Assembly: GCF_900104115.1 (NCBI RefSeq)
Contig: NZ_FNJM01000006.1
Location: 8,468-72,467 of the forward strand
Origin: Clostridium gasigenes
Lineage (GTDB): Bacteria; Bacillota; Clostridia; Clostridiales; Clostridiaceae
Direction of reading: 5' to 3'
Length of the DNA stretch: 64,000 nucleotides
A program made the position numbers and the translations under genes. Shown here piece by piece: positions 11,345 to 19,892 of this stretch. The notes beneath the pieces were generated by a model that ran no database searches, had not been told where the DNA came from, and worked only from the letters and a program-made list of their open reading frames with translations. How positions within the stretch are numbered: the stretch's first letter is position 1; the number at the start of each line of letters is the position of its first letter.

Positions 11345-12619
11345 CTAATTAATTATTACTTTTGTTCCATCATCAATATTATCATAAATCCATTTTGAAT
11401 CTTCTACTTTTAGCCTTACACATCCATGAGATGCGGCTGTACCTAAAGTTTCATCAACAATTTTAGTTTGTTTTTCGTCAAAAGGAACTGAATGGAAGAG
11501 ATAGTCACCCATAAATCTAACCCAATATTTTCCGCCTTGCTGAAATTCATTTGAGAAAAACCAGGAGTCTCTACCGCTTACTGAAAAAATACCTTTTGGA
11601 GTTTCTTCTCCAGGTATACCTGTTGAAGATGAAAATGATTTATCCAATTTCCAATTGTTTAAGGAACCTTCATAAATATAAGTTGTTTGATCAGATAAGC
11701 TTAAATAAATGAAATAAGGTGTTTTACTTTCTATGTTCAAGTTATTTACGTTATTAATGTTTATAGTCTGCAATATAGCACTCGAAGCATAAGTAGAAGC
11801 ATCATTAGGATAAGCTTGAATATGATCCGTATATTCATCTCTAAACATCTCAACAGAATTAATTTTATTTGATATATCTTTATCTTCAGAACTTAAAATA
11901 GAGGTATCGTATGAAGATAAAAATGCGATTGCATCAGTATAATATTTATTAGCTATGAGCTCTTCAGCTTCGGCTAATAGATGAGTTTTATAATTTTTTT
12001 TGCAATTTAGTATATAATCTTTAGCTTTATTAAAATCACTTGAGGAGCTTTTTGATATCTTATTAAAATAAGATATCGCAGTAGAGTAATCTTTATTTTC
12101 AAAAGCTTCTATACCGAGTGTTAAATTATCACTTTCAGTAATAGAAGAATTAGTATCATTATTATCTATATTAGTATTAGTATTATTACTATTAGGTTTT
12201 GAGGTTGGATTATACTTATAATTAGAATCTAAAGAAGCAAGTAGGCTATCTAAAGACGAATTTAAAATATCATATTTTTTTATTTCAGATAATATAGAAA
12301 TTGCATCTGATTCGGGCATATCACCGGAAGCAATAGATTCAATAATCATACCTACAATACCTGTAAAATAAGAGTTTAAATCAGCCTTAAGTTGCTTCTT
12401 TTTTAAGATATTTGAATTGTTAGTAGTATCTATTATATTAAGAGCTTTATCAAAATCATATTTATTAAAAGTAGAATAGAATTCGTTCATATTATTGTTA
12501 TATGTATAGCTTGAGTAAGTATTAACTCCAAACCCAAGTGTTATAAATATTATGCAAAGCAAGAAAAATCTAAATAAAGTAAAATTATTTTTTTGTTTAT
12601 TATTTATAGTACTATTCAT
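11345..12619 (-). CDS. Membrane-anchored L,D-transpeptidase (YkuD)
   Basis: A 424-residue cell-wall enzyme expected to form 3-3 cross-links in peptidoglycan or attach proteins to it. Residues about 13-33 are one N-terminal transmembrane anchor. A serine/asparagine-rich linker (about 140-165) and tetratricopeptide-like helices (about 165-255) follow. The YkuD domain occupies the last about 130 residues, with the catalytic motif SHGCVR holding H398 and C400, and an upstream HSVPF histidine. GGAGG lies just before the ATG. The anchored layout with a repeat-like middle domain is known among clostridial L,D-transpeptidases. Substrate specificity is inferred only from the family. Confidence 0.9.
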   Translation of the reverse strand: MNSTINNKQKNNFTLFRFFLLCIIFITLGFGVNTYSSYTYNNNMNEFYSTFNKYDFDKALNIIDTTNNSNILKKKQLKADLNSYFTGIVGMIIESIASGDMPESDAISILSEIKKYDILNSSLDSLLASLDSNYKYNPTSKPNSNNTNTNIDNNDTNSSITESDNLTLGIEAFENKDYSTAISYFNKISKSSSSDFNKAKDYILNCKKNYKTHLLAEAEELIANKYYTDAIAFLSSYDTSILSSEDKDISNKINSVEMFRDEYTDHIQAYPNDASTYASSAILQTININNVNNLNIESKTPYFIYLSLSDQTTYIYEGSLNNWKLDKSFSSSTGIPGEETPKGIFSVSGRDSWFFSNEFQQGGKYWVRFMGDYLFHSVPFDEKQTKIVDETLGTAASHGCVRLKVEDSKWIYDNIDDGTKVIIN

Positions 12620-12789
12620 ATAGACCTCCTTAAATAAAATGTATATATATAATTATTAACCCAAATTACAAAGTTTAATCTTAAAAAGTTAAATTAATAA
12701 AAATTACAAATGTTTATTAATAAATATAGGTATGATAAAATAGAGTGCAATATTAAAAATCAAGGATAAATATTAACATGGAGGTTGTA

Positions 12790-13548
12790 ATGGAAGAAAA
12801 ATTAAACTTTTTATCAAGATTGAAAATAAGTATATTTAAAGTTAAACAGTATTCATTATTTTTAAAAGAAGGCTTAAATAAATCTATGGTATATATACTT
12901 ATGTTAAGTATAATAGTAGGCTTTATTTTAGGTGTATCGCAATTTAGTATGTTAACAACACTAGAAAAAAGTACTAAAGTATTATTAGAGCAAGAAGATT
13001 TTAAATTTGAAGTGAATGATGGAATATTAGATTTCAAAGACTCGCCTTATAAACAAGAGGAAGGGCCAAGTGTAGTAATTATAGATAGTAATAAAACATT
13101 GGCTGATTCAGAAAGCTTTAGAAGTATTACTATTCATAAAGATATGTCATCTGTATTTTTAAAAGATGGAATTGTAGCTAGACTTAATGGGACTGAATAC
13201 AAAATTAAATATTCAGATACTCCATTATTAGATAATAATATTAATAATGAAGTAGCGATTAATGTTTTAAATAAGGCTAAGCCTATTAAATATGTAACAG
13301 TTATATGTATGATTCTAATAACTTATCTAGTAGCATTATTTAATGGATTATTAATATCATTAGCAGGAATAATGTCTAATAAAATGAATGGTTCAAAACT
13401 AAAATATAAAGAGATATTTATAATATCTTTATATTCATTAACATTACCAATGATAGTTAAATTAATAATGCCTATTGGAAGTTTAACAATTATAATATCT
13501 GGAATATATGTAGTAATGGTTATAAGTAATATAAGCAAAGAAGCATAA
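12790..13548 (+). CDS. DUF1189-family membrane protein
   Basis: A 252-residue membrane protein that fits the DUF1189 family: one N-terminal transmembrane segment (about residues 33-52), an extracytoplasmic domain of about 110 residues, then three closely spaced membrane segments to the C terminus. The function is unknown. An in-frame ATG lies 12 bases upstream at 12778, but it has no ribosome binding site and itself contains the GGAGG (12780-12784) that sits five bases before the ATG at 12790. I therefore take 12790 as the start. It is monocistronic, with a hairpin terminator behind it. Confidence 0.75.
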   Translation: MEEKLNFLSRLKISIFKVKQYSLFLKEGLNKSMVYILMLSIIVGFILGVSQFSMLTTLEKSTKVLLEQEDFKFEVNDGILDFKDSPYKQEEGPSVVIIDSNKTLADSESFRSITIHKDMSSVFLKDGIVARLNGTEYKIKYSDTPLLDNNINNEVAINVLNKAKPIKYVTVICMILITYLVALFNGLLISLAGIMSNKMNGSKLKYKEIFIISLYSLTLPMIVKLIMPIGSLTIIISGIYVVMVISNISKEA

Positions 13549-13589
13549 ATGGGTTTATGAGATTATCTATAGGGGTAACTATAAACAAT

Positions 13590-13632
13590 AAATAGGTATT
13601 TTAAAAAAAAATATTATAAAATACCTGTTTAT
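13590..13632 (+). terminator. Hairpin terminator
   Basis: A fourteen-base stem (13590-13603 with 13617-13630, one G-T pair) follows the DUF1189 gene. The T tract is short and broken, so termination strength is uncertain. Confidence 0.55.
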
Positions 13633-13744
13633 AATTAAAGATTTAAGCTAAATTACAAAAAACATATTGTTTATAAAAATTAAATATGTTAAAATCAAAT
13701 TATGGAATAATAAGTATTAAAAGGAATTGAAAGGATTTTGCGTT

Positions 13745-14653
13745 ATGATAGAAGAAATTTTTAATAAAGATAATTATAGTGATTATTTAAATATGGGTAA
13801 ATGCAGTAATGATCATAGATATGCCCAAAAAACATTTAGTTATAGTGAATTAAATAATACAATAGAAACTTTAAAAGAAAAGAATTTATCACAAGAAGAA
13901 TTTTTACTAAATATAACTCATGATTTAAGAGCTCATCTAAGCATAATTCTAAGTGTTATGCAGTGTATTGATTGTGGAAATGCTAAGGTTGCAGATGAAA
14001 AGGCTAGAGAATACCTAAAGATGATAAAAAGAAATAGTTTGAAAATGCTTAAATTAATAAATAATTTGATAGATACAACTAAATTTCAAAATAATTATTA
14101 TGAATTAAATAAAACTAATATAGATATAGTATCTATGATAGAAGGCACTATAAACTGTATAGATAAATATGCTATACAAAAAAACATACATTTAATATTT
14201 GATACAAATAAAGAAGACTGTATAATGGCTGTAGATCCAGAAGTTATAGATAGAATAATAATGAATTTAATTTCTAATGCTATTAAATTTTCATGCAAAG
14301 ATAAAAATATATATATAAATTTACTTATTAATAGTGAAGAAGTTAAAATATCAGTTAAAGATGAAGGCCCAGGAATATCTGAGGATGATAAAGCGAAGAT
14401 ATTTAATAGGTTTTATCAAGTGACTAAACGAAAAGATAGTGAACAGGCTGGTTCGGGAATAGGATTAGATTTAGTAAATTACTTAACTAAAGCTCATGGT
14501 GGGTCGGTTATATTAAATAGTGAATGTGGTGTTGGATCAGAATTTATAGTTACATTACCAATTACCAAGACTAATGAAAAAGAAATAATTAGTCAAAGTC
14601 AAAGTAGTAAAATCGAAATGCTAGAGATAGAATTTTCTGATATATATTTATAA
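13745..14653 (+). CDS. Soluble orphan sensor histidine kinase
   Basis: A 302-residue HisKA plus HATPase_c histidine kinase with no transmembrane or recognisable sensor domain. The H box NITHDLRAHLS holds the phospho-acceptor H59. The N box NLISNAIKFS, G1 box DEGPGIS and G2 box GSGIGLDLV are all present, so the ATP-binding core looks intact. A TTG at 13727 is in frame, but the ATG at 13745 with AAAGGA at 13730-13735 is better placed. No response regulator lies nearby, so its partner is elsewhere. The cytosolic layout recalls clostridial orphan kinases that feed phosphate to Spo0A, but that role is speculation here. The H box has RAH where most kinases have RTP. Confidence 0.85.
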   Translation: MIEEIFNKDNYSDYLNMGKCSNDHRYAQKTFSYSELNNTIETLKEKNLSQEEFLLNITHDLRAHLSIILSVMQCIDCGNAKVADEKAREYLKMIKRNSLKMLKLINNLIDTTKFQNNYYELNKTNIDIVSMIEGTINCIDKYAIQKNIHLIFDTNKEDCIMAVDPEVIDRIIMNLISNAIKFSCKDKNIYINLLINSEEVKISVKDEGPGISEDDKAKIFNRFYQVTKRKDSEQAGSGIGLDLVNYLTKAHGGSVILNSECGVGSEFIVTLPITKTNEKEIISQSQSSKIEMLEIEFSDIYL

Positions 14654-14735
14654 AATAACAATAGTTAGTACTGAATAATAACTCAGTACTTGATTTATGT
14701 ATTTCTTTATGATAATATGAAAATTGTTGAAATAT

Positions 14736-14812
14736 GCGGTGGTAGCTCAGTTGGATAGAGTAGCTGGCTACGAACTAGTTGGTCGGAGGTTCGAATCCTC
14801 TCCGCCGCACCA
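14736..14812 (+). tRNA. tRNA-Arg (anticodon ACG)
   Basis: Complete arginine tRNA: acceptor GCGGTGG (14736-14742) pairs with CCGCCGC (14802-14808), the anticodon loop CTACGAA gives ACG, the T loop is GTTCGAATC, and CCA is encoded (14810-14812). The first anticodon base is presumably modified to inosine. Confidence 0.95.
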
Positions 14813-14963
14813 TTTAAAGGCCTTACTTATAGTAATGTCTTTTTTTTATTACCTTTTTTAGCATTTATAAATATTAGATACTTTCAAAAAAAATAATAAA
14901 TTAAGTTAATAAGTTACTATTTTTTGAATTTACTTATTTTTAAGTAAAATATACATTTAAATT

Positions 14964-14990
14964 AAAAGTCTCGAAAGAGGCTTTTTTTAT
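14964..14990 (+). terminator. Intrinsic terminator
   Basis: AAAAGTCTC (14964-14972) pairs with GAGGCTTTT (14977-14985) around a GAAA tetraloop and runs into seven T residues. It separates the tRNA-Arg region from the DUF1887 gene. Confidence 0.8.
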
Positions 14991-15014
14991 GTTAATTAAT
15001 AAAAATATAAAATT

Positions 15015-16196
15015 ATGGGGAAATATAAATATAAATATAAATTTAAGGGAGGGATTTTTATAAAAGTCGATATTTTAATAAATCAATTAGATGAACATAA
15101 TGAAGGAAACATATTAGCAACTAAAAAGTTTCAGGCAAAAGAAGTTATATTTTTAAGAGCAACTGATGAAGATAAGGATATAAAGGCTATAAAGACTTAT
15201 TATGAAAATTATATGTCTAATGTAATTTTTAGTGAAATTATAGTAAAAGAGGGTGATATAAAAGAGTTAACAAAACTGATTATAGATAATAAAGATAAAA
15301 ATGTTTTGGTTAATTTAACTGGAGGTAAAAGAATTAATTCATTAATTCTTTTAGAATTATGTAATGAAAATTATGTTAAATCTATATATGTAGATATTAA
15401 GAGTAAGCATTTATATACTATGGATAATAAAATAGAAATATTAAAAGAACAATTTGGAGACTTAGAAATAGTAGATATAATAGAAGCTTCGGGAGGTTCT
15501 ATTATAGAGGATTCTACAGATTTATGCCAAAAGAAAGATTTAATATATTTAACAAAACAAATATATAGTAATTTACCTTTGTGGCATAAATATAAACAAA
15601 AATTATACGATGCAAACATATTCTCTCATGAGTATAAAGATTCTAAAAAAATAGTTGTAAATATGGAAAACTTACAAAATGAAGAAAAAAATCTATTAAA
15701 TAAAATTATGAAAAAGCTAATTGAAATGGGAGAAATAGATTGTTTGAATATTAACAATAGTAAAATAGAGGTGTTATTTTTAAATAATTATCTTAAAGCT
15801 TTCTTATTTAAAAGTGGAACATGGCTAGAGCTTGCAACAAATATTTTAGTTAAAGAAATACAAGAAGTAGATCAAGTTAAAAATGGAGTTATATTCTTAT
15901 GGAATGATGATATTAAAGGTGTTAGAAATGAAGTTGATGTAGTTGCTGTAAAGGATTCTATACCAATATGTATATCATGCAAAGATAGTGATAAATATAA
16001 TGAAAATGCTTTAAATGAGTTAAATGTTTATAGTGCTAAAATTGGAGGAAAAAAGGCATATAAGATTTTAGTATCAACTAAAGAACCAATTAAAGTTGCT
16101 GTAAAAGAGCGGGCAAAGGAAATGGGGATAAATATAGTTATATTTGATGGCAACGAAGAGGACTTTAAACGCAAAATAAAAGAAATTATTAAATGA
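15015..16196 (+). CDS. DUF1887 protein (Card1/Can2-like CARF nuclease)
   Basis: Up to 393 residues. The N-terminal half looks like a CARF Rossmann domain: an LxNxTGGxK segment, LVNLTGGKRIN, lies at about residues 97-107. The C-terminal half has a PD-(D/E)XK nuclease core: GTWLELAT, then NEVDVVAV and ISCKDS, giving the D...(S)CK signature. In the family, Card1/Can2 proteins are nucleases switched on by cyclic tetra-adenylate from type III CRISPR complexes; no such system is in this window. The only ATG (15015) has no ribosome binding site, while a strong AAGGGAGGG at 15045-15053 sits seven bases before an ATA codon at 15060. The protein would then begin at the conserved-looking KVDILINQ segment, so the true start may be ATA at 15060. 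Confidence 0.8.
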   Translation: MGKYKYKYKFKGGIFIKVDILINQLDEHNEGNILATKKFQAKEVIFLRATDEDKDIKAIKTYYENYMSNVIFSEIIVKEGDIKELTKLIIDNKDKNVLVNLTGGKRINSLILLELCNENYVKSIYVDIKSKHLYTMDNKIEILKEQFGDLEIVDIIEASGGSIIEDSTDLCQKKDLIYLTKQIYSNLPLWHKYKQKLYDANIFSHEYKDSKKIVVNMENLQNEEKNLLNKIMKKLIEMGEIDCLNINNSKIEVLFLNNYLKAFLFKSGTWLELATNILVKEIQEVDQVKNGVIFLWNDDIKGVRNEVDVVAVKDSIPICISCKDSDKYNENALNELNVYSAKIGGKKAYKILVSTKEPIKVAVKERAKEMGINIVIFDGNEEDFKRKIKEIIK

Positions 16197-16362
16197 TTAG
16201 TAATACAACAAATACGTATTTTCAAAATTTGAAATTCTTATTAATTTAATTGATTTATAATAAGAATATAGAAATAAAGGATCTCTAAATAAATAACAAA
16301 CTAAAGATTTTGGGATGCCTAAAAGTTCTTGTTATAAAATTTAATTAATAGGGGGATTTGAG

Positions 16363-17727
16363 ATGGGAAAGAATGGTTTGAAAATAGTTACTATAGGTGG
16401 AGGATCAAGTTACACTCCGGAATTAGTTGAAGGGTTAATTAAAAGATATGATGAGCTTCCAGTTAGTGAATACTGGTTAGTTGATATTGAAGATGGAAAA
16501 GAAAAATTAGAAATAGTAGGAGCACTTGCAAAAAGAATGGTTGAAAAAGCTGGAGTTCCAATGACTATACATTTAACATTAGATAGAAGAGAAGCTTTAA
16601 AGGATGCAGATTTCGTAACAACTCAATTAAGAGTTGGTTTATTACCAGCAAGAGGAAAGGATGAGAGCATTCCATTAAGTCATGGGTTCTTAGGTCAAGA
16701 AACTAATGGTGCTGGTGGTTTATTTAAAGCATTAAGAACAGTTCCGGTAATATTAGATATAGCTAAGGATATTCAAGAGTTATGCCCAGAAGCATGGTTA
16801 ATAAACTTCACTAATCCAGCAGGAATAGTTACAGAAGCATTACTTAGATATAGCGATCATAAAAAAGTAATAGGTGTATGTAATGTTCCAATTGGTTTAG
16901 AGTACTCATTTGCTAAACTATTAGGCGTTGAAAATAATAGAGTAACAGTTGATTTCGCTGGTTTAAATCACATGGTTTATGCTGAAAGAATTTATTTAGA
17001 TAGAAAAGATGTTACGGCAGAGGTTATTGAAAAAATGACATCACCAGATAGCGAAACTCAAACTATGGCAAATATTAAGGGGTTCGAGTGGGATGTTGCA
17101 TTTATAAAAGCATCAGGATTAATTCCTTGTCCGTACCATAGATATTACTATAAAAAGAGAGATATGTTGGAATCAGAATTAGAGGAATTTAAAAAAGGTG
17201 AAACTCGTGCAGAAGTTGTAATGAAACTTGAAAAAAGTTTATTCGAACTTTACAAAGATGTTAACCTAAAAGTTAAGCCAGAAGAACTGTCAAAACGTGG
17301 TGGAGCACATTATTCAGATGTAGCTTGTAACGTAATTAACGGTATATATAATGATAAAAACACAATAATAGCTGTGAATACTAAGAACAACGGAAAGTTA
17401 AAGCAATTTGATGATAACTCAGCAGTTGAAATAAGTTGTTATATAGGAAAAAATGGACCGGTTCCAGTAGAAACTGTTACAGAACTCCCTATATTTGCAC
17501 AAGGGTTAACATCTCAAATAAAATCATTCGAAAGGTTAGCTGCAGAAGCTGCTTTCACTGGAAATTATAACACTGCATTATTAGCAATGGTTACAAATCC
17601 CCTAGTTTTAGATGATATTAGAGGCCGAGAATTGTTAAATGAAATGTTAGTAGCACATAAAAAGTACCTACCTAAATTTAAAAATGTAATAGATCAAATA
17701 GAAAAGGTACAAAGAGCAGAATTTTAA
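16363..17727 (+). CDS. GH4 6-phospho-glucosidase (likely 6-phospho-beta-glucosidase)
   Basis: A 454-residue family 4 glycoside hydrolase, an NAD- and divalent-metal-dependent enzyme that cleaves phosphorylated disaccharides imported by a PTS. The N-terminal dinucleotide-binding motif GGGSSYTPEL is at about residues 11-20. The metal site includes C173 in CNVPIG and H203 in GLNHM. The NFTNPAG motif precedes them. The CNVPIG form fits 6-phospho-beta-glucosidases (CelF/LicH type) rather than alpha-galactosidases. An AGGGGG ribosome binding site precedes the ATG. No PTS gene is adjacent. It converges on an RpiR-type regulator that probably senses a sugar phosphate and may control it. Confidence 0.88.
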   Translation: MGKNGLKIVTIGGGSSYTPELVEGLIKRYDELPVSEYWLVDIEDGKEKLEIVGALAKRMVEKAGVPMTIHLTLDRREALKDADFVTTQLRVGLLPARGKDESIPLSHGFLGQETNGAGGLFKALRTVPVILDIAKDIQELCPEAWLINFTNPAGIVTEALLRYSDHKKVIGVCNVPIGLEYSFAKLLGVENNRVTVDFAGLNHMVYAERIYLDRKDVTAEVIEKMTSPDSETQTMANIKGFEWDVAFIKASGLIPCPYHRYYYKKRDMLESELEEFKKGETRAEVVMKLEKSLFELYKDVNLKVKPEELSKRGGAHYSDVACNVINGIYNDKNTIIAVNTKNNGKLKQFDDNSAVEISCYIGKNGPVPVETVTELPIFAQGLTSQIKSFERLAAEAAFTGNYNTALLAMVTNPLVLDDIRGRELLNEMLVAHKKYLPKFKNVIDQIEKVQRAEF

Positions 17728-17740
17728 TTAAGGCATCTTC

Positions 17741-17777
17741 AAAATACCCCTACTGTAATTACAGTAGGGGTATTTTT
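17741..17777. terminator. Long palindromic bidirectional terminator
   Basis: Positions 17741-17776 form a perfect 36-base palindrome with ACCCCTACTGT/ACAGTAGGGGT arms and A/T ends. It ends the GH4 gene and also overlaps the stop codon (17776-17778) of the convergent regulator. Confidence 0.85.
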
Positions 17778-18591
17778 AATTCATATAGAGGCTTCCGTAA
17801 CGTACATAAATATATTCGATAAGATAAGTAAGAGCATATCTATGAGAATCGATATATACGCTAGGCTCTTCTTTATTAGGTAAATATATTATATAATTAC
17901 TACGCTTTTTATATTCAATATTTATACCTTCAAGGTTTTTATCTTCAGTAATTATTACTACAGTAGCTTTACTATTTTTAATATTATTCCAAAGTTTCTC
18001 GTGATATAAAGTAAATCTTCCTGTTGGAGAAATCAATATAGCTAGAGAGTTCTCTTTTAATGATTCAGCAAGCTTTTCTTGTTCTTGAACATCAATTGCA
18101 TGAGATATAAGTTTTCCAACCATAACAAGTTTACGTTGAAGTTCTTGAGCCATTAATTGAGAAAATTGAGTTCCAAATATGCTTACATTTGGAGTAGAAA
18201 AAATAAGGTCTATAACTAAATCAACTATTTTTAAATCAAGAGAATTTTTTAAATCTAAAATCTCCTTATCTATTTCTGATGACATGTTATTTAAGATATT
18301 CTCACGTGAAATATTTAAGTGCATACCTTTAGCTTGCATAGTCCCTACAGAGTAAAGATTTTTGTTAATAAGAGCACTTTTTTTAAATTCTGATAGGCTA
18401 GAATAACCAATTTTACGACAAAACCTACTAATAGCAGCAGGGGACGTATAGCAAATATCTGCTAATTTATTTATATTCATATCTGAAATATGATTAATGT
18501 TATGAAGCATAGTAGTTGCAATTGTATAGTTAATATCTTCATTTTTGCTACTATTTAAGAATAATAGTAATCTATAAACTAAGTCCCCCAA
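17776..18591 (-). CDS. RpiR-family transcriptional regulator
   Basis: A 271-residue regulator: an N-terminal RpiR helix-turn-helix (about residues 1-77, with TSPAAISRFCRKIGYSS as recognition region) followed by a SIS sugar-phosphate-binding domain (about residues 105-240). Such proteins usually control sugar or amino-sugar phosphate catabolism. The start is TTG at 18591, supported by AAAGGGGG seven bases upstream. It converges with the GH4 6-phospho-glucosidase, making that gene its most likely target, though this is inferred from position. The C terminus ends inside the shared terminator. Confidence 0.87.
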   Translation of the reverse strand: MGDLVYRLLLFLNSSKNEDINYTIATTMLHNINHISDMNINKLADICYTSPAAISRFCRKIGYSSLSEFKKSALINKNLYSVGTMQAKGMHLNISRENILNNMSSEIDKEILDLKNSLDLKIVDLVIDLIFSTPNVSIFGTQFSQLMAQELQRKLVMVGKLISHAIDVQEQEKLAESLKENSLAILISPTGRFTLYHEKLWNNIKNSKATVVIITEDKNLEGINIEYKKRSNYIIYLPNKEEPSVYIDSHRYALTYLIEYIYVRYGSLYMN

Positions 18592-18666
18592 TATAAGGCC
18601 CCCTTTAGATAGTTATAAGGCGTTTTTAAGAAATTGGTTATATTATTTCGTCTCGCTAAAGTAATT

Positions 18667-19554
18667 TTAAAATTGCTTTCCTATGGTTTCACCCATAAAG
18701 ACTTGAGTTTCAAATCCAAGACCAGATTGATCGAGAATATCTTCATCAATTTCAATGGTATTCTTTTTAAAGAATAATATCGTTGTTGAACCACCGAATT
18801 TAAAGTAACCTTTTTCATCACCTTTATTAACTCTTTCATTAGTAGTATAGCTTTGTTTTATAGTACCAACGCAAGTAGCGCCTACTTCTATATGAATAAT
18901 GTCACTAAAATTATCAGATTTAAACAAGCACCATTCACGTTTGTTTTGACAATATAATTTAGCAACTCTTTCTAGAGCTATTGGATTTACTGAGTAGTAA
19001 TTTCCTTTTATAAAGTGATTTTCTAAAGGAACTCCAGAATCTACAAAATGGAATCTATGATAATCAGTAGGACAAAGTCTTAAAACTAGACAAACGCCAC
19101 CTTCATATTCTTTTGCAATTTTATTGTCACCAATTAATTCCGACAGGCTATAAGTAATTCCTTTAACTTGAACTAAGCTATCCGTTGATATATTAGTAAA
19201 TGCAAAAAGTCGGCCATCTCCAGGGGAAGATAAAATATTTTTATTCATATCTATAGGTCTAGCATTTTTGTGTAAGGTTCTAATAAAGAAATCATTAAAT
19301 GAGTTAAAATCATCAATGTTTTCATTAGATATATCCATATCAATATTAAAATTCTTAATAAAAGGACCTATTTTTTTCTTGCTTAAAGAAGTATCGCAAT
19401 AACTTCCATATATCTTTGAAAAAAACTTTTTCTTTATTAAAAGCTCTAACAAACCTTTTCCAATCGGAGAAGAATAAGACCAATTTATATAATTTTCCCC
19501 AGCAACATTCTCAATTTCATAATTATTAGTTTTTCTATTATAAATTCTAATCAT
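18667..19554 (-). CDS. psd: Phosphatidylserine decarboxylase proenzyme
   Basis: Pyruvoyl-dependent enzyme converting phosphatidylserine to phosphatidylethanolamine at the membrane. About 295 residues, as in clostridial type II enzymes. The self-cleavage motif is FGGSTT near residue 256, where the serine becomes the pyruvoyl group. The conserved [13 protein letters not shown] segment lies near residues 157-169. An upstream in-frame ATG at 19560 is too close to the AGAGG ribosome binding site; the ATG at 19554 is correctly spaced. A phosphatidylserine synthase gene, often adjacent in other species, is not seen here. It is divergent from hydA. Confidence 0.92.
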   Translation of the reverse strand: MIRIYNRKTNNYEIENVAGENYINWSYSSPIGKGLLELLIKKKFFSKIYGSYCDTSLSKKKIGPFIKNFNIDMDISNENIDDFNSFNDFFIRTLHKNARPIDMNKNILSSPGDGRLFAFTNISTDSLVQVKGITYSLSELIGDNKIAKEYEGGVCLVLRLCPTDYHRFHFVDSGVPLENHFIKGNYYSVNPIALERVAKLYCQNKREWCLFKSDNFSDIIHIEVGATCVGTIKQSYTTNERVNKGDEKGYFKFGGSTTILFFKKNTIEIDEDILDQSGLGFETQVFMGETIGKQF

Positions 19555-19560
19555 AATCAT

Positions 19561-19892
19561 ACCTCTTTTTTAATTAAGACATACTTAAAAATAATTTTTT
19601 AGATGCCTAATGATAACTTTCATAATATATATATTAACATAAATTATATGTAAAATTCTTTTTTAAATGATTTTACTTTGGTTTTTAAATATATAGTTGC
19701 TATATTTTCACATTGTTAAAATTATAAATTTAATTTACAATAAAATATGTATCTAAGTTAAGTGAAAATTGATAATTATTATTAAAAGATAATGATTTGA
19801 AAAAGGAAGTATGATAAACTTGGATAATTAAAGTTGTAAAAATAAGTGGTTAGAATCACTATAAGATACGTGATATATTTTGGAGGTATTTA
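19561..19892. promoter_or_regulatory. Divergent intergenic region psd / hydA
   Basis: A 332-base AT-rich region that must hold the promoters of both flanking genes. I see a TTGTTAA half site at 19713-19719 that resembles half of a Rex (redox) operator, and a short AGTG/CACT hairpin near 19846-19860. No full operator or clear consensus promoter can be assigned. A TGGAGG ribosome binding site for hydA is at 19880-19885. Confidence 0.4.
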
